64,000 bases of DNA from Gracilaria gracilis (Eukaryota > Rhodophyta > Florideophyceae > Gracilariales > Gracilariaceae), in the NCBI GenBank assembly GCA_030374805.1, contig JARGSG010000125.1, positions 62,001 to 126,000 of the forward strand, in the 5' to 3' direction. Position 1 is the stretch's first letter. Every line of letters starts with the position of its first letter. Of this stretch, positions 43,463 to 52,326 are shown piece by piece. The notes under the pieces were generated by a model. It saw only the letters and a list, made by a program, of their open reading frames with translations. It had not been told where the DNA came from and did no database searches. Made by a program: the position numbers and the translations under genes.

Positions 43463-43919
43463 TGTAATAATTGATTTAATAGCAAACTTTGGACTTAATT
43501 TTATTGAAAGAATACTTTATTACTTTCAATAAATTGGACTTACTTTTGAGACTTATGCAAACTTTTGCAAACTTGGTATACTTTCAGACTTTAGTAAACT
43601 TTTAGAAAACACAAATTTAGAACATTAATAAAGTATTGTTTATTATAATGTAGGAAGCCTTGCTGGCGGAGAAGGCACTAAGGGGCACTTCTGTCCGTTC
43701 GAGGCGTGGGGCCAGAGAGAAAGGAGACGGTTGCGCGGTCCGGCGCGGCGCTTTTATAGAGAGATGAGAGCGCCGCGCTACGGCGCAATCATCTCCTTTC
43801 CGCGCCGGATTGCGTGCAGGGCTGCCATAATGGCCGCCGCATTGCGCGCCATGTTGGCAGCTGGGCCACAATGGCGCGCCGTGAGGCGGCCATTATGGCA
43901 TTGCCTGTAATCCATAACA
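43463..43919 (-). repeat. Element 1 3' LTR
   Basis: 457 bp, TG...CA. It includes on the coding strand a TATAAAA box (43758-43752) and a strong stem-loop with CCATAATGGCCGCC arms. Nearly identical to the 5' LTR. Confidence 0.95.
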
Positions 43920-43932
43920 ATTCCTCCCTTCT
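43920..43932 (-). other. Element 1 polypurine tract
   Basis: On the coding strand AGAAGGGAGGAAT directly abuts the TG of the 3' LTR, where plus-strand DNA priming is expected. Confidence 0.8.
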
Positions 43933-43956
43933 AAATCATTGATCGTCCTCGATTAA

Positions 43957-44448
43957 TTACAACTCTTCTACATAAACTTTAAACGGGAACGGTACAACCA
44001 TTCTTAATCCATCAATCTCAAATGACAAGGTTCTTGTCATTCCAAACGAATCCATTCCGGAGATAAATAAATCCACTTCTTTGGCATATGTGTTCTCACG
44101 ACAAATATTCCCTTTAAAGCCAATCACGAAATGATAGTAATAAATAAGAAACTCCTCTCCGACGAGAGTTGACATTCCAAGGTGGACATGATTACATAAC
44201 CTGACTAAGATGTTAAAAACTTGTGGTCCAGAAATGAAGGGGCCATGCAAATGATAGAATCCCAAACATGTGTGAAACAATGTCCATGCTAACGTTTCCA
44301 CTTCAATCTCTACTGTAGTAATTGCAGACAACCAATCCTTTACCTTCTTTCCTGCCACGAGGTGCTCACGAAAAGCGATAGTTGCACTAAATTGATCATA
44401 GATTGGTATCAATTTTGCATTAGATGACATGGTTTTCCGTGTACGCAT
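43957..44448 (-). CDS. Element 1 ORF downstream of pol, unknown (163 aa)
   Basis: ATG 44448 lies inside the 3' end of pol (29-nt overlap, different frame) and the ORF ends 37 bp before the 3' LTR. The product is mixed alpha/beta in look (FREHLVAGKKVKDWL; WTLFHTCLGFYHLHG; FLIYYYHFVIGFKG). It has no signal peptide, no clear membrane anchor and no match to env, RNase H or protease that I can recognise. Its intact frame in a young element argues that it is expressed. The position is that of env or accessory genes in other LTR elements. Confidence 0.7.
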   Translation of the reverse strand: MRTRKTMSSNAKLIPIYDQFSATIAFREHLVAGKKVKDWLSAITTVEIEVETLAWTLFHTCLGFYHLHGPFISGPQVFNILVRLCNHVHLGMSTLVGEEFLIYYYHFVIGFKGNICRENTYAKEVDLFISGMDSFGMTRTLSFEIDGLRMVVPFPFKVYVEEL

Positions 44449-47400
44449 CGATCAACGAAGGAGTTGAGGCAGCGATGAGTGTTTGGGTGTCGACCCATCG
44501 GTTTTCCGTGTTATCAGTTCCTTTATAGTGAACTAGATATTGTAAACGCCTTTCCTTAATTCGATGAGACAAGATGTTGTCGATCTTATCCTCCTCCACT
44601 CTCACGATTTCCTCTGCTCGATCCGGTTTCTTCCTGCCAGCAATTGGGTAGTTCCTTTCATGGTACGGTTTCAATAGGGAAACATGGAATGTGTGGTGGA
44701 CATTCCGCAGCTTCTCAGGAAGCTTCAGTTTATAGGCTTTACCCTGAGCCACCACTTTTTCAACTGTGAAGGGGCCCAGGTACTTTGGAGATAGTTTCCT
44801 CGATCTCCCGTTCTTAAGATTCAGATTCTTCGTAGACAACATAACTTTATCCCCTTTCTGAAACACTTGTTCCTTTTTTCCGCTAGACTGTTCAATCATA
44901 CGACTATTTGCCGTGTTAATTGCTTCTTGGGCAATTTCGGTGGCGTAGGAAATATTTTCCAGAAATTTTTCCGTAGCATCATTACCTACGTTGACTTCAT
45001 CTTGACGTAGGAAGTCGGATATGGTGACAGGGTGGATTCCATACTCCAAGAAGAAAGAAGTTTGTTTCGTAGCTTCATTAATATAATTATTGTAAGCAAA
45101 CTCAAGACCGGGTAGATAGAAATCCCAATCTGTTTGACTATAACTAATAAAGCATCGTAACATTTCCTCTAGAGTACGAAAAGCTCTTTCGGACTGTCCA
45201 TCTGTCTGTGGATGGAATGCAGTAGACAAGTTCATTTTTATCTTGAGAATGCTCATAAGTTCACTCCAGAAATTTCCGGTAAATCGGGTATCTCGATCAG
45301 ATATGATCTTTCGAGGTAACCCATGATTCTTGTAAATTTCTTTATAGAAAACTTCTGCAGTGTCTTTGGCATTCACCTTAGGTTTCATTGGGATGAAATG
45401 TGTTCGTTTCGTTAGTTTGTCCACTACTACTAAAATAGAAGACATTCCATTCTTGGTCTTTGGAAGTTCGAATATAAAGTCCATCGATATTACTTCCCAC
45501 TTCTTACTTGGGGGTGGAAAAGGACGTAATTGTCCTTCCATAGAAATATTTAGACTTTTAGCCTTCTGACATTCGTGACAGTTTTCAATATATTCCTTTA
45601 TATCCTTGTTCATACCTGGCCAGAAGAAATCTCTTCTCAGTAAGGAAATGGTTCGTTGTTTGCCTCTGTGGGCTCCCAACAATGATCGATGATAATCATG
45701 AAGTAGCTCCTCTCTTTGATCTCCCTTCGGAATACATAAGCGGTTTTCAAAGAACAACCTTCTATTTTTAAATTGAAACGGTTCTTTTGTTTCTTCTAAT
45801 ACTTCTTTAAAGAAGTCGTCTTTCTTGTAGTTTTCATTCAATTTCTCCAAGTAATCGTTCGTTATTTTCACGGTAGTTACGGAGAAAAGGGTTCTCACTA
45901 TATCGGAAGACATCTGCTGAACTTCCTTGTGCTTTCTTGATAAGGCATCCGCTACTCTATTAGCCTTGCCTTTAATATACTTTATCTCGTAGTTAAACTG
46001 CTGCATAAACTCAACCCATTTTGATTGTTTTCTTGACAGCTTCCTCTGGGTTTCTAAATATTTTAACGGGTTATGATCCGTATATATTGTGAACTTCGGG
46101 CCATGGAGATAACATCTCCATTCCTCTAACGCATAGACAATAGCAAGTAATTCTCTTTCATGAGTAGAATACCTTTGTTCGGTAGCTGATAACTTTCGTG
46201 AAGCATAAGCTACTGGTCTACTGTCTTTGCCGTCGATTTGCGTAAGTACTGCACCAATTCCAGTAGCAGAAGCGTCGGCTGTTACCTCAAATGGTAAGTC
46301 AGGATCAGCACATCTTAGGACCGGTGTATTACTAAGAGCTTGCTTTAGTTTGTCAAAAGCACTTTGCTCTGTTGCAGTCCATTTGAAGAGATTAGCCTTC
46401 TTGGTAAGATCTGTTAAAGGTGCGGCGATTCTGGAAAAATCTTTTACGAATCTCCTGTAGTAATTGCACAAACCTAGAAAGCTTTGGATGTCAGTGACAT
46501 TTTTGGGCGTTTCCCAATTTTGTATCGACTCCGTTTTCTTATGGTTCACTTTGATTCCGTCAGCAGTTATGACATGTCCTAAATAATCTATTTCGGACTT
46601 CATAAACTCACACTTAGACAATTTTCCGTACAGTTTGTTCTGTTTAAGAATTGCGAATGCTTTTCTTAAATGCTCCAAATGTTCCTTAGGAGTCTTACTA
46701 TATATTAGAATATCATCTAGGTAAACTAGTATGAATTCATCGAGGTGTTCTCTAAACAGCATATTCATGTAGGTTTGAAAACAACCAGGTGCTCCTGTCA
46801 ATCCAAATGGAGTAACTAAGTATTCAAACTGTCCGTACCTTGTTCTGAAGGCAGTCTTTTCAATATCGCCTTCTCTTAATCTTATTTGATGATATCCTGA
46901 TCTCAAATCAATCACCGAGAATACGGTAGATCCTCCGATTTGATCCCAGACTTCATCAATCCTGGGAAGTGGTACTTGGTTTTTTATGCTTTGTTTATTG
47001 AGTGCGCGATAATCTACACACATTCTCAAACCACCATCTTTCTTTCCTATAAATAATACAGGACTTCCCCAAGGACTTATACTTGGTCTTATAAAACCAT
47101 GAGACATTAACTCATTCAGCTGTCTCTTCATTTCTTGGAGCTCGTCTCGGGACAATTTATACATTGGTCCCATCTTTGGCTTGGCTCCTTCTTCTAAATC
47201 AATCCTCATTTCAACTTCTCTATGAGGAGGTAACTTCTTGGGCAACTCGTTAGGAAATATATCTTTATATTCCTCTAACAACTTATTTAACTGTATATCG
47301 ACTTGATTATCAGTTAATGACTTTGACTTGGACTCTTTGACTTCGTCCTGACTTGATTTCATCACAATATGATATATCATCTTCTTACTTTTCCTTGCAA

Positions 47401-47929
47401 GCCTGTTGAATTGTTTACTAGTAAGAATGAATGTCGGACGGGATGAGGTCCCATAATTACTAAACTCTGCGTCCAGAGTGACTAATTTATCTCCTGAACG
47501 AATTAACATTCTATGATTCTTCCAATCAATGAGTGGATTTATTTTCACTAACCATGACATGCCTAGGATTACGTCATAAGAGGTTAGGTCCACTACATAT
47601 GGTTTGATAGAAAATTCTGTCTTGTCAATTGTTAAAGAGAGAGGTTTTGAACTAATGTCCATAGGGACAAGAGTTCCATCCCACAATTCTGCTTGAACGT
47701 CTGACTTAAGAGTTTCTAAGCTAACTCTGTTAGCAAACTCTTTCGAAATTATAATTTCTTCACAGCCACTGTCCACTAGGACATTACATGGGTGTGCTGA
47801 CTTTGACTTAACTTTTCCATGGAATAGCAACATTGACTGTCGCCTTGACTTTCTTCTCCTTTGGTATGGTGAGAAGGTACATAGCTTGACTACATTTGAC
47901 TTTTTGTTCTTTTTAACTTTTTTACTCAT
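44420..47929 (-). CDS. Element 1 Pol polyprotein (PR-RT-RH-IN-chromodomain)
   Basis: 1169 aa from ATG 47929, uninterrupted. The aspartic protease has LVDSGCEEIIIS near residue 50. Reverse transcriptase has VLFIGKKDGGLRMCVDYRAL and the catalytic VYLDDILIYS near 405. RNase H has TADASATGIGAVL and YTDHNPLKYLE. The integrase zinc domain has H-x3-GAHRGK...CHECQKAK, and the integrase core has SMDFIFELP, ISDRDTRFTGNFW and QTDGQSERAFR (D, D, E). The C-terminal chromodomain is EKPDR-type RVEEDKIDNI...RRLQYLVHYKG...NRWV. Domain order PR-RT-RH-IN plus chromodomain defines a Ty3/gypsy chromovirus; chromodomains guide integration to marked chromatin. Pol is in a separate frame from gag, with 44 nt between them. 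Confidence 0.95.
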   Translation of the reverse strand: MSKKVKKNKKSNVVKLCTFSPYQRRRKSRRQSMLLFHGKVKSKSAHPCNVLVDSGCEEIIISKEFANRVSLETLKSDVQAELWDGTLVPMDISSKPLSLTIDKTEFSIKPYVVDLTSYDVILGMSWLVKINPLIDWKNHRMLIRSGDKLVTLDAEFSNYGTSSRPTFILTSKQFNRLARKSKKMIYHIVMKSSQDEVKESKSKSLTDNQVDIQLNKLLEEYKDIFPNELPKKLPPHREVEMRIDLEEGAKPKMGPMYKLSRDELQEMKRQLNELMSHGFIRPSISPWGSPVLFIGKKDGGLRMCVDYRALNKQSIKNQVPLPRIDEVWDQIGGSTVFSVIDLRSGYHQIRLREGDIEKTAFRTRYGQFEYLVTPFGLTGAPGCFQTYMNMLFREHLDEFILVYLDDILIYSKTPKEHLEHLRKAFAILKQNKLYGKLSKCEFMKSEIDYLGHVITADGIKVNHKKTESIQNWETPKNVTDIQSFLGLCNYYRRFVKDFSRIAAPLTDLTKKANLFKWTATEQSAFDKLKQALSNTPVLRCADPDLPFEVTADASATGIGAVLTQIDGKDSRPVAYASRKLSATEQRYSTHERELLAIVYALEEWRCYLHGPKFTIYTDHNPLKYLETQRKLSRKQSKWVEFMQQFNYEIKYIKGKANRVADALSRKHKEVQQMSSDIVRTLFSVTTVKITNDYLEKLNENYKKDDFFKEVLEETKEPFQFKNRRLFFENRLCIPKGDQREELLHDYHRSLLGAHRGKQRTISLLRRDFFWPGMNKDIKEYIENCHECQKAKSLNISMEGQLRPFPPPSKKWEVISMDFIFELPKTKNGMSSILVVVDKLTKRTHFIPMKPKVNAKDTAEVFYKEIYKNHGLPRKIISDRDTRFTGNFWSELMSILKIKMNLSTAFHPQTDGQSERAFRTLEEMLRCFISYSQTDWDFYLPGLEFAYNNYINEATKQTSFFLEYGIHPVTISDFLRQDEVNVGNDATEKFLENISYATEIAQEAINTANSRMIEQSSGKKEQVFQKGDKVMLSTKNLNLKNGRSRKLSPKYLGPFTVEKVVAQGKAYKLKLPEKLRNVHHTFHVSLLKPYHERNYPIAGRKKPDRAEEIVRVEEDKIDNILSHRIKERRLQYLVHYKGTDNTENRWVDTQTLIAASTPSLIDAYTENHVI

Positions 47930-47942
47930 ATTTTTACACGGT

Positions 47943-47969
47943 AGCGCTAATTGCTCGCTAATTAGCGCT
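47943..47969 (-). promoter_or_regulatory. Perfect stem-loop in the gag-pol gap
   Basis: AGCGCTAATT and AATTAGCGCT form a 10-bp stem with a 7-nt loop between the gag stop (47974) and the pol ATG (47929). The position suggests a role in reinitiation or bypass for Pol synthesis. Confidence 0.75.
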
Positions 47970-47973
47970 GAGT

Positions 47974-48831
47974 CTAGTTTTTTGGAGTTCGACCATTATT
48001 ATTATAATGGTTTTTGGCTACGCAACCTTGCTTCTTACATATGAAGCAAAGACGGGCTTCTAAGCATCGTTTCTTTTCTTCCCCTGATACATGAGCTGTT
48101 CGTTGAGAATTAATATTCCCAATTTGCATAGGGGTGGGCCCATGGTTTGCGCTGCGGGAGCCGCCAACATTGCGGTTAGCTCCCCAATTATTCTTAGCAA
48201 ATATATTGTCAAGCCTGTCAGCTATCTTCATAGCTTCTTGAATATTATGAGGTTCTGATTTTTCAACCTCAATTCTAGTTCTTGTTCTCAGGCCTTGACT
48301 ATAGTGGAATATTTGTTCAGCATCCGACATGGTAGGGATTTGTAGCAACCATTTGGTGAACTCTTGATTATATAAACGAACAGTACTTAGCCTCCCTTCT
48401 TGCTTTAGATCACTAAGCTTTTTCCTGGCGTTTATTTCCCTATTAACTGGTTCAAAATATTGCATCAGTTTTTCTTTAAATAATTCAAAGGTCTGGGGGT
48501 GATCACCACTAATAGTAATCAGTTCGTACCATTGTAAAGCGTCTCCCCCCAAATAACTGATGGCGTACGTGATTTTCAGCTCATCATTAGGGTCATCTTT
48601 CATACTGTCGAAGATGTTCTCCAAACTTGTTATCCAACTACGTACTCCTTTGCCAGTAAACTTATCTGGTTTTCCTATCTTGAGGATGGAGTCTGATCGC
48701 GTCTTGTTGGATAAATTTACAAAGGCTTGGTTAGCACTATTCAATTGTTGAGTCAATTGCGTGACCTGCACTTGCAACTCTTGGATTGCCTGCACGCTTT
48801 GCTCAAACGAGGGGGTTCCTGGATTAGACAT
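47974..48831 (-). CDS. Element 1 Gag
   Basis: 285 aa from ATG 48831 (the frame opens slightly upstream at a TTG). An N-terminal coiled coil (QAIQELQVQVTQLTQQLNSA) is followed by a retrotransposon capsid-type helical domain (GVRSWITSLENIFDSM; GGDALQWYE; FELFKEKLMQYFEP; QEFTKWLLQIP). The C-terminal zinc knuckle reads CFICKKQGCVAKNH, i.e. C-x2-C-x4-C-x4-H, with the usual His and last Cys exchanged. Gag forms the virus-like particle and packages the RNA. Confidence 0.92.
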   Translation of the reverse strand: MSNPGTPSFEQSVQAIQELQVQVTQLTQQLNSANQAFVNLSNKTRSDSILKIGKPDKFTGKGVRSWITSLENIFDSMKDDPNDELKITYAISYLGGDALQWYELITISGDHPQTFELFKEKLMQYFEPVNREINARKKLSDLKQEGRLSTVRLYNQEFTKWLLQIPTMSDAEQIFHYSQGLRTRTRIEVEKSEPHNIQEAMKIADRLDNIFAKNNWGANRNVGGSRSANHGPTPMQIGNINSQRTAHVSGEEKKRCLEARLCFICKKQGCVAKNHYNNNGRTPKN

Positions 48832-48939
48832 TTTAGGGAACAATTATTAACCCAATATAACAATCGAATTTATTACGCAATTATCAAGTGAAGCAATCAC
48901 CAATAATCAATCAAGCAATGTCTCAATAATTCAATGAAC

Positions 48940-49863
48940 TTAATGATTACCACGCCTGGTCCTCAGGTGATTCGTAACCTGGCTAATAGAGTCCACGGTT
49001 TCCTTCGGAGCCCTTGCAATAGTCGTGAAAGGACGTCCACCTGGCAAGGTTGCTGCGCTGGCAACTTCAAGGAATAATTTGACCCTCTCCACGTGGGCCT
49101 CGGTCATGTAATGATGACCCCACGAGAGCACGTCCTTACACCAGAGATTACACACTGGACAGTGGACTTTTAACTTATCCCCGTAATCCAGCAAGACCTG
49201 GTGGCGTGCGGCTCCAAACCCGGAGTTGTTTACAGCTGCTCGCAGGTGCTGGGACGAAGCGTTGTGGTCGGTCCACGAGACCGTGGGTGACTTATGAATT
49301 TTATAGTCTCGACACAAATCACGTGCACGATGCTCTCGCTGTCCCGTACGGATCTCCTGCCTATCAAAGTGACGGCCTTTTATGCGGTTCCGATTGACTC
49401 GCGTTACAATCTCTTCAATCCTATCACCATCAGCATCACCCAAATGGCGCGTAGTGATTGGACGATAGGCGTCGTCCCCGGGAAGTTGATAGGGGGCTGG
49501 CCTTGAGTTAAGTTTATTGCGGCGAATAGGTCTCGGAAGACTAGTCCTAAACGTAGGGCTTTTCGCAACTACGTCACCACGTTTGGCGAATAACGTAAGC
49601 CTACCACCCTTCGGAGCCCCGCCCTTTGATTTAGACGTCTTGTTAGAGGACGAGTGCACTGACTCGACCTCAGTAGATTTGTCCGTTTGGACGGTTTTTA
49701 CTTTTTTCTTGGGGGGCGGGGAAGGTGACGGCGGTCTCGGTGGAGTATTAGGACAACTTGGTTTAATTTCTATTTCCAATTTCTTAGGAGAAGCGGAGCG
49801 TTTACGGTCCTGCTTTGGTTTCACTTCCGTGGCCACGTGGCACACCTTTGGAGAGTTAACCAC
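48940..49863 (-). CDS. Element 1 ORF upstream of gag, unknown basic zinc-finger-like protein
   Basis: About 307 codons between the 5' LTR and gag. There is no ATG near the start: the frame opens after a TAA and begins GTG, and the first Met is late. A near-cognate start or splicing would be needed. The content is basic and Pro/Ser-rich with KKKVK and KTSKSKGG stretches. A C-terminal CPVCNLWC...HHYMTEAH cluster resembles a C2H2 (U1-type) finger. The frame is otherwise intact. It may be an RNA- or DNA-binding accessory protein; I recognise no homolog. Confidence 0.55.
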   Translation of the reverse strand: MVNSPKVCHVATEVKPKQDRKRSASPKKLEIEIKPSCPNTPPRPPSPSPPPKKKVKTVQTDKSTEVESVHSSSNKTSKSKGGAPKGGRLTLFAKRGDVVAKSPTFRTSLPRPIRRNKLNSRPAPYQLPGDDAYRPITTRHLGDADGDRIEEIVTRVNRNRIKGRHFDRQEIRTGQREHRARDLCRDYKIHKSPTVSWTDHNASSQHLRAAVNNSGFGAARHQVLLDYGDKLKVHCPVCNLWCKDVLSWGHHYMTEAHVERVKLFLEVASAATLPGGRPFTTIARAPKETVDSISQVTNHLRTRRGNH

Positions 49864-49974
49864 TTAAATAGAAAAATAGAAAAATAGATATTTAGATAAG
49901 TATATAAGTAGTTATGTAAAACATACAGATATAGATAAATAAATAGAATTTATAACGTTAGCAACGATTATAGT

Positions 49975-49987
49975 AGCGATGCTACCA
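49975..49987 (-). other. Element 1 primer-binding site
   Basis: On the coding strand TGGTAGCATCGCT follows the 5' LTR after 2 nt. It is complementary to a tRNA 3' end AGCGATGCTACCA and resembles the initiator-Met tRNA sites used by many LTR elements. Confidence 0.75.
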
Positions 49988-49989
49988 AT

Positions 49990-50444
49990 TGTAATAATTG
50001 ATTTAATACCAAACTTTGGACTTAATTTTATTGAAAGAATACTTTATTACTTTCAATAAATTGGACTTACTTTTGAGACATGCAAACTTTTGCAAACTTG
50101 GTATACTTTCAGACTTTAGTAAACTTTTAGAAAACACAAATTTAGAACATTAATAAAGTATTGTTTATTATAATGTAGGAAGCCTTGCTGGCGGAGAAGG
50201 CACTAAGGGGCACTTCTGTCCGTTCGAGGCGTGGGGCCAGAGAGAAAGGAGACGGTTGCGCGGTCCGGCGCGGCGCTTTTATAGAGAGATGAGAGCGCCG
50301 CGCTACGGCGCAATCATCTCCTTTCCGCGCCGGATTGCGTGCAGGGCTGCCATAATGGCCGCCGCATTGCGCGCCATGTTGGCAGCTGGGCCACAATGGC
50401 GCGCCGTGAGGCGGCCATTATGGCATTGCCTGTAATCCATAACA
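49990..50444 (-). repeat. Element 1 5' LTR
   Basis: 455 bp. The coding strand carries TATAAAA (50283-50277) and, upstream of it, a stem-loop with perfect 14-bp arms at 50350-50363 and 50410-50423. TTACG duplication follows at 50445-50449. Confidence 0.95.
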
Positions 50445-50585
50445 TTACGCCACCGTTGCCACGCTACACTCCTTCTAGCGGCCTTCAACAACACCGCAAG
50501 GAAACCACAGCTCTTTTTCAAGACTGTAATCTCCCGACGAATTTTATGAAGATTTTGGGATGAAAAAAGCCTCTCCATACCGTTC

Positions 50586-51438
50586 CTAACGCCTTATTGC
50601 GCACATATGCTCATGATGGCGATGAAGTATCTGCCTCCTTTCTTTCTCAATAACTTCTTTCTTCTCCTTTTCTTGTGTTGCCGCCATGTTTTTCTCGTTC
50701 GACAAATCCCAAAACTTTTCACTAAGTTTTGGCAGAGAATGCGCCACTTTTGTCGTTAAAACAGCACCGTACGTAGTGTCAAGAAATTCGGATAAATAAA
50801 TATGTACGTCTTTCACCATTTCTGCGAATTCTTTGTCTTCTGTCTGGTCCATCATTGCTAACAGTTCTTTCAATGACTCAATGCGATTTGGTTCTTCGAA
50901 GCTAAAAATCCTCCTTTGTGAAAACCGACGGCAGTCATCTATAAGAGAGATGCCTTATTTGCAAAGCCTTTCTTGATTTTTGTTATTATGAAGCATAACT
51001 GAAATGCCTTGGTTATGATCTGCGCTATGCTAAACTCATGAACGGATGCGCGGGCCCTGCGAAGAATGCAATACCCTAAATTGTGCATCTCGCAGAAATG
51101 GTGCATCATTGGCGAAAATACAACAACGCCCAGCAGCTGTGTTGTGCTACTTTTATGGGCTGGAAGCGCGTATGTAATGACGCCGTTTTGTGCGAAAAGC
51201 TCTAGCACTGGAATGCTTATATGGCTTCGCTGCCCATCGTATATAAGAAAGATTTTGCGATTGGCGGTTCGAAATGTTGCTTGTCGTCTAACAAATTCTT
51301 AACTAAGATAAGAAAAATTCGCGGTATCAACCGACGCGATGTCTTTTCTAGCGGTAACAACGGAACGAGGAGAAAAGCATTCAGTGAATGATTAGGCAAC
51401 CGCAACTTGGCCATTGCTACGACTTAGTGTGCTTTTTT
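50586..51438 (-). pseudogene. C-terminal part of a decayed DDE (pogo/Tigger-like) transposase
   Basis: The minus strand reads KIFLIYDGQRSHISI (second catalytic Asp block, equivalent to LIMDGHxSH), then ALPAHKSSTTQLLG and VVVFSP (equivalent to the LPPHTSHxLQPLDVxVFGP block). These define DDE_1 / pogo-Tigger transposases. An in-frame stop lies upstream near 51296, and the C-terminal segment (FEEPNRIESLKELLAMMDQ, 50586-50900) is in another frame, so the gene is dead. The N-terminal side continues at 52290-52326 and 63772-64000. Confidence 0.75.
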
Positions 51439-52289
51439 AAATGACAACACTCGTAAGACGAGGTTTTGAGGACTTCATGAATTTTCCGTATTGATGCGTA
51501 GAGTCGATATATGAGCTGTACCGCTGGTGGCAGGGTGTTGCGCTCAGACAGTTTTTGAGGTTGTACAAGTGAAATGCACGGCCTGAGCTACCGCCCAGCG
51601 GGCGTGACGGGAACACGTGTTGCACGGATATCCAGAAGGCGATGCCACCAGCATTGCTGTATTTTCTAGATATACTTGATACTTTATTTGGCCGGCGCGC
51701 TCACTGTCAGGGGCCGCGCCGAGCCCACAACTTAGTAGATTGAGCTATGCTCCCTCAGTAAATCACCCTTGTCAAGCAAGAGCTTCGTGGCTCTAACTGT
51801 CACGCCTTCGCGGACTGTTCACCTCCAGGTGGAGTAACAACCGTGTTGTTCACGTAAAGTTACCCACCCTTGTGACGGTTACAGTATTACCACTGCGTGT
51901 GTGTGTCGTGCCGACTACTGTCGTATACTCGCCCCAGTATTGGATTTCGTTTGTGTGTTACGCACCTATCCTCACTCTTGTAGACACCTTTGCCCCTTTT
52001 TGGGTTTGTTCCACTGCCCACTCTCACGTGGCTCGCCGTCTGACCTCGCGTCGTTGCCGTTCCACTCTTACGAGGTTCAGTCCTGAGAGCGCTCTTCGCA
52101 CGTGTCCCTACACGGTAGCCGGTGCGCACTGTACACTCCGACGCTCGCCGTGATGGTTTGACCTCGGTTTACACCCGGCTAGTCGTGTCAATCCTGGAGT
52201 GCTCCGTTCGCTGTGCTACCTCCCCGAGAGGAAGGTTCCGAACCTCTTCGTGGCTGTTTTGCTTTTCCCGCCAAAGGCGTTGCACTACA
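51439..52289 (+). repeat. Old diverged LTR (solo) related to Element 2 LTR
   Basis: The end GGTTCCGAACCTCTTCGTGG...GTTGCACTACA aligns with the Element 2 LTR end, and interior blocks (ACTTAGT, CCCAGTAAA, GCTTCGTGGCTCTA) also align, with many differences. It splits the transposase. Flanking TTTTT on both sides is a possible target duplication; the exact left end is uncertain, because TG appears mutated to TA. Confidence 0.65.
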
Positions 52290-52326
52290 TTTTTCGTAGA
52301 CGGGTTCCCTGAAAAACAAACATTGC
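52290..52326 (-). pseudogene. Transposase fragment between two insertions
   Basis: 37 bp on the minus strand continue the frame across the Element 2 site (GTA-MFVFQGTRLRK). They match the strand after the first Asp block of DDE transposases (xFVFKGxR). Confidence 0.65.

Larger units (their letters stand above)
43463..50444 (-). mobile_element. Element 1: full-length Ty3/gypsy chromovirus LTR retrotransposon (6982 bp)
   Basis: Two TG...CA LTRs (43463-43919 and 49990-50444), a 5-bp TTACG duplication, a tRNA-type primer site, a polypurine tract, gag, pol with chromodomain, and two extra ORFs, all on the minus strand. The LTRs differ by one substitution and one 2-bp indel, so insertion was recent. 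Coding DNA is much more AT-rich than the host genes. Confidence 0.95.

Noticed and set aside
43617-43871. Identical 84-aa ORF also at 50142-50396
   Set aside because: Identity is explained by its being in both LTRs of Element 1; it overlaps the TATA box and stem-loop, so regulatory rather than coding.
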